In this document: positions 56,601 through 64,000 of the stretch, piece by piece
Position numbering within the stretch: position 1 is the first letter of the stretch
How the letters are laid out: every line of letters starts with the position of its first letter
Assembly (NCBI RefSeq): GCF_004116955.1
Contig: NZ_CP026362.1
Span: 1,404,501-1,468,500, forward strand
Length of the DNA stretch: 64,000 nt
From: Bacillus vallismortis
GTDB taxonomy: Bacteria; Bacillota; Bacilli; Bacillales; Bacillaceae
Direction of reading: 5' to 3'
The notes under the pieces: generated by a model
Databases searched by the model: none
Seen by the model: the letters and a program-made list of their open reading frames with translations, nothing else
Told to the model about the DNA's origin: nothing
Program-made: the position numbers and the translations under genes

Positions 56601-58273
56601 AAACGTACATCCCGCCTCGCAATGACCTTGAAGAGCAGCTGGCGTTGATCTGGCAGGAGGTTCTCGGCATCCAGAGGATCGGAATAGAGGATTCATTTTT
56701 TGAATTGGGCGGAGATTCAATCAAAGCGCTTCAAGTTTCCGCACGCCTTGGACGCCATGGGCTAAGCCTGCAGGTAAGTGATTTATTCCGTCATCCAAAG
56801 ATAAAGGACCTATCACGATGTATTCGTAAGACAGAAAGAATCATCGAACAAGGACCCATTCAGGGAAATGTTCCATGGACACCTGTTCAGCGATGGTTTC
56901 TTTCACAAGAGATTGAAGAACGACATCATTTCAATCAGTCTGTCATGCTTTTCCACTCTGGTCGTTTGTCTGAAGACGCTCTTAGAGCATCCTTAAAGAA
57001 ACTTGCGGAACATCATGATGCGCTTCGGATGGTTTATCGTAACGATGACGGGCAATGGATACAAATCAATCAAGGCATTCATGAATCACAACTATACAGT
57101 TTAAGAATAACTGATTTTTCACAGTCAGAAAGCGGTTGGGAAACCCAAATCAAACGAGAAATTGAAGATCTTCAGCAAAGCATCAATTTGCAGGAAGGAC
57201 CGTTGCTACATGCCGCTTGGTTTCAAACAGTGACCGGAGATTACTTGTTCCTTGCGATCCATCATCTTGTCGTTGACGGTGTCTCATGGCGGATTTTGCT
57301 GGAGGATTTGTCAGCCGGATACCAACAAGCGTCTTCAGGCCAGGCGATCCAGCTTCCGCCTAAAACTGATTCCTTTCTGGAATACGCAAGACGGCTACAG
57401 GACTATGCCCAAAGCAGCAAGCTGATTCGCGAGGAGGCGTATTGGCGGAGTGTAGAGGAACAACAAGCTGCGGAACTGCCATATGAACTGCCGCATCATG
57501 AGAACAACGACTTCAGCAGGAGGGACACGGTAAGTTTTTCACTCACTGAAGCAAATACCGCCACCTTGCTGCAAAACGTCAACCATGCCTATGGGACAGA
57601 TACACAAGATATTCTGTTAACCGCGGCATCTTTGGCGATTCGTGAGTGGACAGGCGGAAACAAAATCCGCATTGCACTGGAAGGACACGGGAGAGAACAC
57701 GTGTTGCCGGAGTTCGATATCAACAGGACGGTTGGCTGGTTTACATCTATATACCCAGCTCTCATAAGCTTTGAACATCATGGGGATGAGCTCGGAACCG
57801 CAGTAAAAACCGTGAAAGATACACTGGGCCGGATACCAAACAAAGGGGTGGGTTACGGTATGCTGAAATACGTCACACACCCTGAAAACATAAGCATTGC
57901 GTTTTCAAAAATATCCGAAATCAGTTTCAACTATTTAGGCCAGTTTAACGACATAGAAAGACAAGGTAACTTCCGTCCATCAAGCCTTGGAAGCGGAAAG
58001 GACATCACTCACACATGGAAACGTGAACAAATCATCGAGATGAGTGCAATGGCAGCAGGGAACAAGCTTCATTTCAATCTCAGTTATCCGCCAACACGCT
58101 TTCATAGGAACACGATGAAGCAGCTCATCAACAGGATCGAACACTTTTTGCTGGACATCATGACACACTGCGCCGGTAAACAAAATACAGAAAAAACACT
58201 GAGCGATTTCAGCAGCGAATCATTAACGGCAGAGGATTTGGACAGTATATCCAGCTTGGTGGAAGAATTGTAG
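50606..58273 (+). CDS. ppsC: Plipastatin/fengycin synthetase PpsC (Glu, D-Val/Ala)
   Basis: A 2555-residue, two-module NRPS; order C-A-T-C-A-T-E. C1 HHILMDGW (His144). A1 (ATP loop about 612) has DAWHFGGVD, glutamate. T1 Ser1002. C2 HHIISDG (His1183). A2 (ATP loop about 1654) reads DGFWIGGTF, close to the valine code DAFWIGGTF but with Gly at position 236. T2 Ser2038. The epimerase HHLVVDGVSWR (His2219) gives the D residue at position 6, which is Ala in fengycin A and Val in fengycin B. ATG at 50606 with GGGAGAGGAG upstream. Bases 52006-54768 are nearly identical to 36577-39339 in ppsA. Confidence 0.95.
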   Translation: MPQQPEIQDIYPLSFMQEGMLFHSLYDEQSRAYFEQASFTIHGQLDLERFQKSMDAVFDRYEIFRTAFIYKNVAKPRQVVLKHRHCHIHFEDISHLNERDKEHCTEAFKEQDKSKGFDLQTDVLMRISILKWAPDRYVCIWSHHHILMDGWCLGIVIKDFLHIYQALDKGRLPDMPPVQPYGTYIKWLMQQDREEAAVYWKKRLQHFEKASPLPKRTDQMPDGTLQQITFTIPEKETSELQKIAAACGATLPTVFQALWGIMLQKFNCCGDAVFGSVISGRPSELNDVENIVGLFINTIPIRVQSDSLSFSDLVSRMQRDMTEAEAYSYFPLYDIQAQSALKQELIDHIIVFENTPAQQEIEGLKQAGSFDFSVEDFEMEELTNYRCSVKVIPGRTMYVRIHFHTGAYQPNMMSEIKDYVQHMISDVISDPSLPVSKMTLLDENKAREMVSQNNRTVSISPESLTLHGLFERQAAFTPERPAIRFSGGSLTYAELDMYASRLAARLAARGVTKESIVGVLSERSPDMLIAVLAVLKAGGAYLPLDPAYPEERLSYMLKDSGAALLLTQPGCSAPNFSGETLEVDMTSLAGEKAENLVFAPADSDSLAYVIYTSGSTGQPKGVAVEHRQAVSFLTGMQRQFPLQEDDIVMVKTSFSFDASVWQLFWWSLSGSSAYLLPPGWEKDPALIVKAIHQEKVTTVHFIPAMLNSFLDQAEIERLSDGTSLKRVFAGGEPLAPGTAARFASLLPQVSLIHGYGPTEATVDAAFYVLDPERDRDRLRIPIGKPVPGARLYVLDPHLAVQPCGVAGELHIAGAGVARGYLNRPALTEERFLEDPFYRGERMYKTGDMARWLPDGNVEFLGRLDDQVKIRGYRIEPGEIEAALRSIEGIREAAVTVRTDSGEPELCAYIEGLRRNEVRAQLERLLPSYMIPAHMIEMEEWPITPSGKLDRNALPAPGGAADEKAYSAPRNVTEMKLAQLWEDVLKNGPVGIHDNFFDRGGHSLKATALVSRIAKAFDVQVPLKEVFAHPTVEGLASVIREGTDSPYEAMKPAEQRETYPVSSAQKRIYVLQQLEDGGTGYNMPAVLELEGKLDPERLDRAFKELIKRHESLRTSFEQDEGGEPVQRIHDEVPFTLQTAALGEQTEQEAAAAFINPFDLSQAPLFRAQIVKASVERHLLLVDMHHIISDGVSVNILIREFGALYNKRNLPALHIQYKDYAVWQEGFKKGDTYQKQETYWLKQLEGELPVLDLPADHTRPPVRSFAGDKVSFTLDQEAASELHKLARENGSTLYMVLMAAYTALLSRLSGQEEIIVGSPIAGRPHKDLEPILGMFVNTLALRARPEGGKPFVQYLREVRATALEAYEHQDYPFEELVDKLQLTRDMSRNPLFDVMFVLQNMDQESIRLDELRLKPAANNGHQTSKFDLTLYAHEQPQGLLTFQMEFSTDLYKKKTIEKWLHYFINMLLSIIQDNKAALGSINILNEDETHYLIHELNRTKIEYPRNETISRLFEMQAEQTPNAIAIVSDTQELTYADLNSWANQIALLLRRKGVGPDRVVALLTGRTPELIAGMLGILKAGGAYLPIASDLPVERIAYILSDSGATFLLQSEKVDKRLLDIECEQIIIEDIQKQGETKNIESSAGPHSLAYTIYTSGSTGKPKGVMIEQRSVIRLVKNSNYIAFTPADRLLMTSSIGFDGTTFEIFGPLLNGAALHLSEKQAFLDPHQLKRYIEHHGITTMWLTSSLFNHLTEQNETTFSQLNHLIIGGEALSVSHINRIKNVCPEVSIWNGYGPTENTTFSTCFPIQKTYELSIPIGRPIGHSTAYILNKWGMLQPIGTVGELCVGGDGVARGYLGRPDLTREKFIPNPFASGDRLYRTGDLARWLPDGTIEYVGRIDDQVKVRGYRVELGEIESALRQIDGVKEAAVLARTGQTGSKELFGYISVKAGTNAEQVRSLLARSLPNYMIPAYIIEMETLPLTSNGKLNRKALPEPDVASKQTYIPPRNDLEEQLALIWQEVLGIQRIGIEDSFFELGGDSIKALQVSARLGRHGLSLQVSDLFRHPKIKDLSRCIRKTERIIEQGPIQGNVPWTPVQRWFLSQEIEERHHFNQSVMLFHSGRLSEDALRASLKKLAEHHDALRMVYRNDDGQWIQINQGIHESQLYSLRITDFSQSESGWETQIKREIEDLQQSINLQEGPLLHAAWFQTVTGDYLFLAIHHLVVDGVSWRILLEDLSAGYQQASSGQAIQLPPKTDSFLEYARRLQDYAQSSKLIREEAYWRSVEEQQAAELPYELPHHENNDFSRRDTVSFSLTEANTATLLQNVNHAYGTDTQDILLTAASLAIREWTGGNKIRIALEGHGREHVLPEFDINRTVGWFTSIYPALISFEHHGDELGTAVKTVKDTLGRIPNKGVGYGMLKYVTHPENISIAFSKISEISFNYLGQFNDIERQGNFRPSSLGSGKDITHTWKREQIIEMSAMAAGNKLHFNLSYPPTRFHRNTMKQLINRIEHFLLDIMTHCAGKQNTEKTLSDFSSESLTAEDLDSISSLVEEL
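52006..54768 (+). repeat. A-T-C repeat block, copy in ppsC
   Basis: Second copy of the block at 36577-39339. A partial third copy begins at about 63805 in ppsD and runs off the window. Confidence 0.9.
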
Positions 58274-58298
58274 AAAATCGTGACAGGGAGACATGAAC

Positions 58299-61200
58299 AT
58301 GACAAAAGCGAATTCAATTCAGGATATTTATCCGCTGTCTTACATGCAGGAAGGGATGCTTTTCCATTCCCTCTTGCAAAAAGATTCACAAGCATATGTC
58401 GAGCAAGCTTCTTTTACAATAGAAGGGAAAGTCAACCCGAAGTTTTTTCAAAACAGCATTAACGCCCTTGTAGCAAGACACGATATTTTCAGAACGATTT
58501 TTATCAGCCAAAATGTTTCCTCTCCCCAACAGGTTGTCCTGAGAGAACGGAATGTCATCGTACAGGAAAAAGACATTACACATTTAAACGATGTGAGGCA
58601 ACCACAATTTATTGAGCAATGGAAAGAAGAGGACCGTGCTCAAGGGTTTCACTTGCAAAAAGATATGCTCATGCGTATCACTCTGATTCAAACAGGAGAG
58701 GGCCAGTACACTTGTATTTGGACCTTTCACCACATCATGATGGACGGCTGGTGCCTCAGCATTGTGTTAAAGGAGTTTCTCCATATTTACGCATCTTATA
58801 TATATGGATCTCCAATAGCATTGGAGCCGGTCCAGCCATACGGAACGTATATCAAATGGCTGATGGAACAAGACAAAGAGCAGGCAGTTTCTTATTGGGA
58901 ACATTACCTATCTGGCCATGAACAGCAAACGATACTCCCGAAGCAGAAAAAAACAAAGGCGAGAAGCAGGCAGGAGCACGTTACGTTTTCATTCTCTAAG
59001 CAAGAAAGCAGCAGGCTTTCAGAGCTTGCGGCAAGAGAAGAAGTAACACTCAGTACGATTTTTCATACCATTTGGGGCATTCTGCTTCAAAAATACAATC
59101 ATAATGATGATGCCGTATTTGGTTCTGTCATGTCAGGAAGGCCTGCAGAAATCGAAGGCATTGAACATATGGTCGGTCTTTTCATTAACACGATTCCAGT
59201 TCGGGTGCAGGGAACAAAAACGCCATTTCTTAAGCTCATAAAAGACATGCAAAAAGACCGTCTTGCCGCTGAAACATACAGCTATCACCCTTTATATGAA
59301 ATTCAAGCCCGTTCGGCGATTAAGCAAGGATTAATCGATCATATTCTCGTATTTGAAAATTATCCGGTACAGCAAGAGATTCATATGCTGAACCAAGAGG
59401 AGCATGCTTCTGATCTTTTTCAAATTCATAACTTCACTGTGGCAGATGAAACCAACTACAGCTTTTACCTTATGGTGGCGCCAGGGGAAGAAATCCATAT
59501 CAAAATGAGCTATGATGCGGAGCAGCATGATCGGTCTTTTGTGTTTTCTGTCAAGGAGCATCTTCTGAATGTTGTATCGCAAATTGTAACTAATCCCAAT
59601 CTTCCGCCTGAAGAAATCGACATCACGACCGATATTGAAAAGCAGCAATTGGTTGGAAAAAACACAGATGAAACCCCAATTTACGAAACCATCCATGCTA
59701 TGTTTGAAAAACAAGCGGAAAAGACACCGGATACTCAGGCAGTAATAGATCAAGTCTGCTCGTTAACGTACCAAGAATTGAACAACTCGGCAAACAGATT
59801 GGCGCGGCAATTGAGAATGAAGGGTGTTGCGAGACAGGAGCCTGTCGCGATCATGATGGAGCGATCTGCGGCGTTTATCACCGGTGTTCTTGGCATCTTG
59901 AAGGCAGGCGGCGCCATTGTTCCGATTGACCCGCATTATCCAGCTGACAGAATCCATTATATTCTAAATGACTGCGGCTGTTCGCATGTTGTTTCACAAG
60001 CCCATCTTTCCGCATCGCTAGAAAGCAATTACCTTATCACTCTTGTAGAAGAGATTGAAAGCAAGGAAGACGGCAGTAACATGAAGTCAGTCAACAATGC
60101 GGACGATCTGCTGTATATCATTTATACATCAGGTACAACAGGTAAACCAAAGGGCGTTCAATTTGAACATCGAAACATGGCGAACTTGCTGAAGTCCGAA
60201 TATACTCGCTCTGGCATTGACTTTGAAGCAGATGTTCTGCAATTTGCGACTTCTGCCTTTGACGTGTGTTATCAAGAAATTTTTTCTGCGCTTTTGAAAG
60301 GCGGCACGCTGCACATCGTGCCAGAAGCCCTAAAAAGAGATGTGCCTCAGCTGTTTGCATTTATAAACGAGCATCAGACGAATATTGTGTTTCTCCCAAC
60401 GGCTTTTATCAAAATGATTTTCAGCGAGCGGCAATTTGCGGACATGTTTCCTGATGGCGTCACACACCTGATTGCTGCTGGAGAACAATTAATCATTTCA
60501 AGCCTTTTCCAAGAAGTATTACGTAAACGCAGCATTCACCTGCACAATCATTACGGACCTGCAGAAACTCATGTGGTATCTACGTATACCATTCATCCGG
60601 GAGACCCTATTCCTGAGTTTCCTCCTATCGGTAAACCGATAGGCTATACTAATCTATATATTTTGAATCGTCAAAAACAGCTTCAGCCCTGCGGCGTACC
60701 AGGTGAACTCTATATTTCCGGCGCGAGTGTTTCCAGAGGGTATGTTAATCACGATAAACTGACACGCGACAAATTTTCACCCGACCCATTCAGGGCCGGT
60801 GCGGTCATGTACCGTACTGGTGATTTGGCCAGACGGCTTGAAGACGGCAACATCGAATATATCGGGCGGGCAGACAATCAAGTGAAAATCAGAGGGTATC
60901 GAATTGAGCCCCAAGAAATCGAAGTCACATTAATGAATCATCCAGACATTAAAGAAGCTGCCATTCTCGTCAGGCAAGAATCAAACGGTGATCATGAATT
61001 GTGCGCTTACTATTGCAGTGTACAAGGGGTGAATGCAGCAGATCTACGCCGCTATATGGCAAGTGAGCTTCCAGCATACATGATTCCGGCGAAATGGGTT
61101 TGGGTTGACAGCATACCTCTTACCCCAAACGGAAAAGTAGATCAATCAGCACTTCCAGAGCCAGATGCTTCAATCATCGGGACACCGTATACTGCCCCTC

Positions 61201-64000
61201 GTAATCTGGTAGAGGCAAAGCTTTCGCAGCTGTTTGCAGATGTGCTGAATAACAGTCATATAGGCATCCTTGACAACTTTTTTGACCTTGGCGGCCACTC
61301 ATTAAAAGCAACGGTGCTTATGTCACGGATCACAAAGGAATTTCATGTACAAGTTCCGCTCAAGGACATCTTTGCCCATCCGACAGTAGAAGGATTGGCT
61401 TCAATCATTCGAGATGCAGAGGAAAATCCGTATGCAGCAATTGAACCAGCGGAAGCAAGGGAGACATATCCTGTATCTTCGGCTCAAAAAAGGATCTATG
61501 TGCTTCAGCAGCTTGATGAGGGTGTCGCCTACAACATGCCTGCGGTCTTAAATCTGGAAGGGGCACTGGATGTCGCTAAATTATCTGCTGTATGTAAACA
61601 GCTGATCCGTCGGCATGAGCCGCTTCGAACTTCCTTTGTATCTGGCGCCGATGGCGAGCCGGTTCAGCGGATCCATGACGAAGTGCCGTTTACATTAAGC
61701 CAAGAGGCCGCTATCGAGGGTTTTGTCCGTCCTTTTGATCTCAGTCAGGCGCCGTTATTTAGAGCGGGCCTTGTAAAAGTGGCAAACGAGAAGCATGTAT
61801 TGCTGGTGGACATGCATCATATCATTTCAGATGGCGTATCCGTCCAGCTCTTAATCCGAGAATTCACCGATCTTTATGCAAATCGGCAACTTAAGCCTTT
61901 GCGAATCCAGTATAAAGATTATGCCGTTTGGCAACAGCAATTTAAACAAGGTGACTCGTACCAAAAGCAGGAAACTTACTGGCAGCAGCAGCTCAGCGGG
62001 AACCTTCCTGTCCTAGAGCTTCCGACCGATAAACGCCGCCCGGCAGAACAGCAATTCACAGGCGGAAAAGTAACTTTTCAGATGGATAAAAAGATTACAG
62101 CCAGGATAAAGCAGATCGCCCGTCAAAACAAAAGCACGCTTTATATGACGCTAGTCGCTTTATATTCAGCCTTTTTGTCTCGGGTAAGCGGTCAAGATGA
62201 TATCGTGATCGGTTCGCCTATCGCCGGCCGGCCCCATGCCGATCTTGAAGCAGTTCTCGGAATGTTCGTCAATACATTGGCTCTCCGGACACGCCCGGCC
62301 GGCAATAAGACATTTGAAGAATGTCTGAAAGAAGTCAGGCAGACGGCACTGGAAGCATATGAGCATCAGGATTATCCGTTTGAAGAGCTCGTGGATAAAA
62401 TCGGCGTACAGCGGGAAATGAGCCGGAATCCATTGTTTGACACAACGCTTGTCCTTCAGAATATGGAACAGCAAAAGTTGAAAATGAAAGAGGTAAAGCT
62501 TCATTGGAACGATATGCAGCATCCAATATCAAAGTTTGATATTTCCCTGTATGTGACAGAACACGATTCCGTGCTTTTCTGTCAGTTTGAATACAGCACA
62601 GCTTTGTTTGAGAAAGAAACGAGCCAAAGGTGGGCCAATCTTTTCACCACGCTTGTGGAACATATAACTGTCAGTCCTAAAACAGAATTGGACGATATAG
62701 CGATCCTAACAAAAGAAGAAGAGAAAGCCTTCATTGAATCATGCCATCCGTTTCAGGATACAGGCTATTCGGTGAATCGAACTCTCCATTATGCACTCGA
62801 AAAGCAAGCTGCAAAAACGCCTGATCAACCAGCCATTATCTTTGAAGATGGAGGAATGACCTATAAAGAATTGAACGAACAGGCTAACCGTATCGCCTGG
62901 GAGCTCATCGGACGAGGCGTGAAATCGGAAACAATCGTTGCCATTATAGGACGGCGTTCGCCTGAAATGGTGATTGGCATTTATGGCATTCTTAAAGCCG
63001 GCTGTGCTTATCTGCCCATTGACCCGGATTATCCGGAAGAACGAATCAGCTTTCTGTTGGAGGACAGCGGTACAAACATTCTCCTGCTTCAGCCTGCCGA
63101 CCTGCCTGTTCCGGCATTTGCAGGAGAGATTGTTTATCTCAATCAGACAAATAACAGGCTGGAACATCATTTGGCCAATCCGAATGCGGACGTTCATCCG
63201 CAATCTTTAGCCTACGTCATCTATACATCCGGTTCTACCGGTAAACCAAAGGGTGTTGAAGTTGAACATCGATCAGCGGTGAATTTTTTGAATTCCCTTC
63301 AGTTCCGTTATCAACTGAACCAATCAGATGTGATTATGCATAAAACATCTTATTCATTTGATGCTTCAATATGGGAACTGTTTTGGTGGCCTTATGCCGG
63401 TGCCTCTGTTTATTTGCTTCCTCAGGGAGGCGAAAAAGAACCCGAAATGATCGCAAAGGCCATAGAAGAACAAAAGATCACAGCTATGCATTTTGTGCCT
63501 TCGATGCTCCATGCTTTTTTAGAACATACAAAACATCGTGCTGTACCGATGAAGACAAACGGACTCAAGCGGGTGTTTTCCGGGGGAGAACAGCTGGGGA
63601 CCCATCTCGTCTCCCGATTTCGCGAGTTGCTTCCAAATGTTACATTAACCAATTCTTACGGACCAACGGAGGCAACCGTAGAAGCTGCGTTCTTTAATTG
63701 TCCGCAGCATGAAAAGCTTGAGCGGGTTCCAATAGGAAAACCTGTTCATCATGTCAGATTATATGTTCTTAATCAGAAGCAGCGGATGCTGCCAGCCGGA
63801 TGTATCGGCGAATTGTACATCGCCGGCGCGGGTGTTGCCAGGGGCTATTTGAATCGGCCGGCCTTAACGGAGGAGCGCTTTCTTGAAGACCCGTTTTACC
63901 CGGGCGAACGCATGTATAAAACAGGGGATATGGCACGCTGGCTCCCTGACGGAAATATGGAATTCCTCGGCCGGTTGGATGATCAAGTGAAAATCCGTGG
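58299..64000 (+). CDS. ppsD: Plipastatin/fengycin synthetase PpsD (Pro, Gln, Tyr), 5' part
   Basis: The first 1900 codons of a protein expected to be about 3600 residues with three modules; the window ends in the second adenylation domain. C1 HHIMMDGW (His144). A1 (ATP loop SGTTGKPKG about 611) has pocket DVQFIAHVV, proline. T1 Ser1001 in DLGGHSLKA. C2 HHIISDG (His1173). A2 (ATP loop about 1644) reads DAWHFGSVE, a glutamate-type pocket with Ser322 and Glu331, fitting the Gln position 8 of fengycin. No epimerase follows T1, as expected for L-Pro. The ATG at 58299 (GGGAG at 8 nt) is preferred to 58293. From about 63805 the sequence matches ppsC and ppsA closely. Confidence 0.93.
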   Translation, partial: MTKANSIQDIYPLSYMQEGMLFHSLLQKDSQAYVEQASFTIEGKVNPKFFQNSINALVARHDIFRTIFISQNVSSPQQVVLRERNVIVQEKDITHLNDVRQPQFIEQWKEEDRAQGFHLQKDMLMRITLIQTGEGQYTCIWTFHHIMMDGWCLSIVLKEFLHIYASYIYGSPIALEPVQPYGTYIKWLMEQDKEQAVSYWEHYLSGHEQQTILPKQKKTKARSRQEHVTFSFSKQESSRLSELAAREEVTLSTIFHTIWGILLQKYNHNDDAVFGSVMSGRPAEIEGIEHMVGLFINTIPVRVQGTKTPFLKLIKDMQKDRLAAETYSYHPLYEIQARSAIKQGLIDHILVFENYPVQQEIHMLNQEEHASDLFQIHNFTVADETNYSFYLMVAPGEEIHIKMSYDAEQHDRSFVFSVKEHLLNVVSQIVTNPNLPPEEIDITTDIEKQQLVGKNTDETPIYETIHAMFEKQAEKTPDTQAVIDQVCSLTYQELNNSANRLARQLRMKGVARQEPVAIMMERSAAFITGVLGILKAGGAIVPIDPHYPADRIHYILNDCGCSHVVSQAHLSASLESNYLITLVEEIESKEDGSNMKSVNNADDLLYIIYTSGTTGKPKGVQFEHRNMANLLKSEYTRSGIDFEADVLQFATSAFDVCYQEIFSALLKGGTLHIVPEALKRDVPQLFAFINEHQTNIVFLPTAFIKMIFSERQFADMFPDGVTHLIAAGEQLIISSLFQEVLRKRSIHLHNHYGPAETHVVSTYTIHPGDPIPEFPPIGKPIGYTNLYILNRQKQLQPCGVPGELYISGASVSRGYVNHDKLTRDKFSPDPFRAGAVMYRTGDLARRLEDGNIEYIGRADNQVKIRGYRIEPQEIEVTLMNHPDIKEAAILVRQESNGDHELCAYYCSVQGVNAADLRRYMASELPAYMIPAKWVWVDSIPLTPNGKVDQSALPEPDASIIGTPYTAPRNLVEAKLSQLFADVLNNSHIGILDNFFDLGGHSLKATVLMSRITKEFHVQVPLKDIFAHPTVEGLASIIRDAEENPYAAIEPAEARETYPVSSAQKRIYVLQQLDEGVAYNMPAVLNLEGALDVAKLSAVCKQLIRRHEPLRTSFVSGADGEPVQRIHDEVPFTLSQEAAIEGFVRPFDLSQAPLFRAGLVKVANEKHVLLVDMHHIISDGVSVQLLIREFTDLYANRQLKPLRIQYKDYAVWQQQFKQGDSYQKQETYWQQQLSGNLPVLELPTDKRRPAEQQFTGGKVTFQMDKKITARIKQIARQNKSTLYMTLVALYSAFLSRVSGQDDIVIGSPIAGRPHADLEAVLGMFVNTLALRTRPAGNKTFEECLKEVRQTALEAYEHQDYPFEELVDKIGVQREMSRNPLFDTTLVLQNMEQQKLKMKEVKLHWNDMQHPISKFDISLYVTEHDSVLFCQFEYSTALFEKETSQRWANLFTTLVEHITVSPKTELDDIAILTKEEEKAFIESCHPFQDTGYSVNRTLHYALEKQAAKTPDQPAIIFEDGGMTYKELNEQANRIAWELIGRGVKSETIVAIIGRRSPEMVIGIYGILKAGCAYLPIDPDYPEERISFLLEDSGTNILLLQPADLPVPAFAGEIVYLNQTNNRLEHHLANPNADVHPQSLAYVIYTSGSTGKPKGVEVEHRSAVNFLNSLQFRYQLNQSDVIMHKTSYSFDASIWELFWWPYAGASVYLLPQGGEKEPEMIAKAIEEQKITAMHFVPSMLHAFLEHTKHRAVPMKTNGLKRVFSGGEQLGTHLVSRFRELLPNVTLTNSYGPTEATVEAAFFNCPQHEKLERVPIGKPVHHVRLYVLNQKQRMLPAGCIGELYIAGAGVARGYLNRPALTEERFLEDPFYPGERMYKTGDMARWLPDGNMEFLGRLDDQVKIR

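Overview
The window is a chromosome segment of a member of the Bacillus subtilis group. Gene content and order match the replication-terminus side of that chromosome: exlX(yoaJ), yoaI, yoaH, yoaF-yoaA, yoxBCD, rtp, proHJ, gltC/gltAB, ggt, yoeDC, iseA, yoeA, galM, dacC, pps. Predicted proteins have the lengths I recall for the B. subtilis genes. Subspecies or sister species cannot be fixed from sequence alone. Several departures from the strain 168 layout as I remember it (a gutted yoaI, a stop in yoxB, an adaAB block beside ggt) argue against 168 itself. All family and gene assignments rest on motif recognition and memory; no database search was run.

Bases 1-11.2 kb: a secreted expansin with an upstream Fur-like box, a decayed yoaI, a chemoreceptor (yoaH), small stress/unknown proteins, and the divergent pair yoaE (molybdopterin oxidoreductase) / yoaD-yoaC-yoaB. 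The latter operon has a SAM (S-box) riboswitch and encodes a 2-hydroxyacid dehydrogenase, an FGGY kinase and an MFS transporter, a sulfur-linked pathway of unknown substrate. Bases 11.4-14.6 kb: an acetyltransferase, a sigma-B-type yoxC-yoxB unit with yoxB interrupted by UGA, an SDR dehydrogenase, and the replication terminator gene rtp with two opposed Ter sites. Bases 14.7-24 kb: osmoadaptive proline synthesis (proHJ) and glutamate synthase (gltAB) with its divergent activator gltC. A glutamate theme continues with ggt.

Bases 25.9-30 kb are the most plastic part. A 1.65-kb block carrying adaA (frameshifted) and adaB lies between imperfect direct repeats. It is followed by an excisionase-like protein (yoeD), a small tyrosine recombinase (yoeC) with a repeat-decorated promoter, a tRNA-Arg gene and two small orphan ORFs. 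Bases 30-35 kb carry the autolysin inhibitor iseA, a MATE exporter, galM and the carboxypeptidase dacC.

Bases 35.2-64 kb hold the plipastatin/fengycin lipopeptide synthetase operon: ppsA, ppsB, ppsC complete and the first ~1900 codons of ppsD. Adenylation pocket residues read directly from the sequence give Glu-Orn / Tyr-Thr / Glu-(Val-like) / Pro-Gln(Glu-like), with epimerase domains closing PpsA, PpsB and PpsC. This is the expected fengycin order. Module 1 of ppsA and of ppsC share a ~2.76-kb nearly identical A-T-C block without indels, and a third copy of part of it begins inside the second adenylation domain of ppsD, so intragenic recombination has shaped the assembly line. I found no insertion sequence, CRISPR array or rRNA operon.
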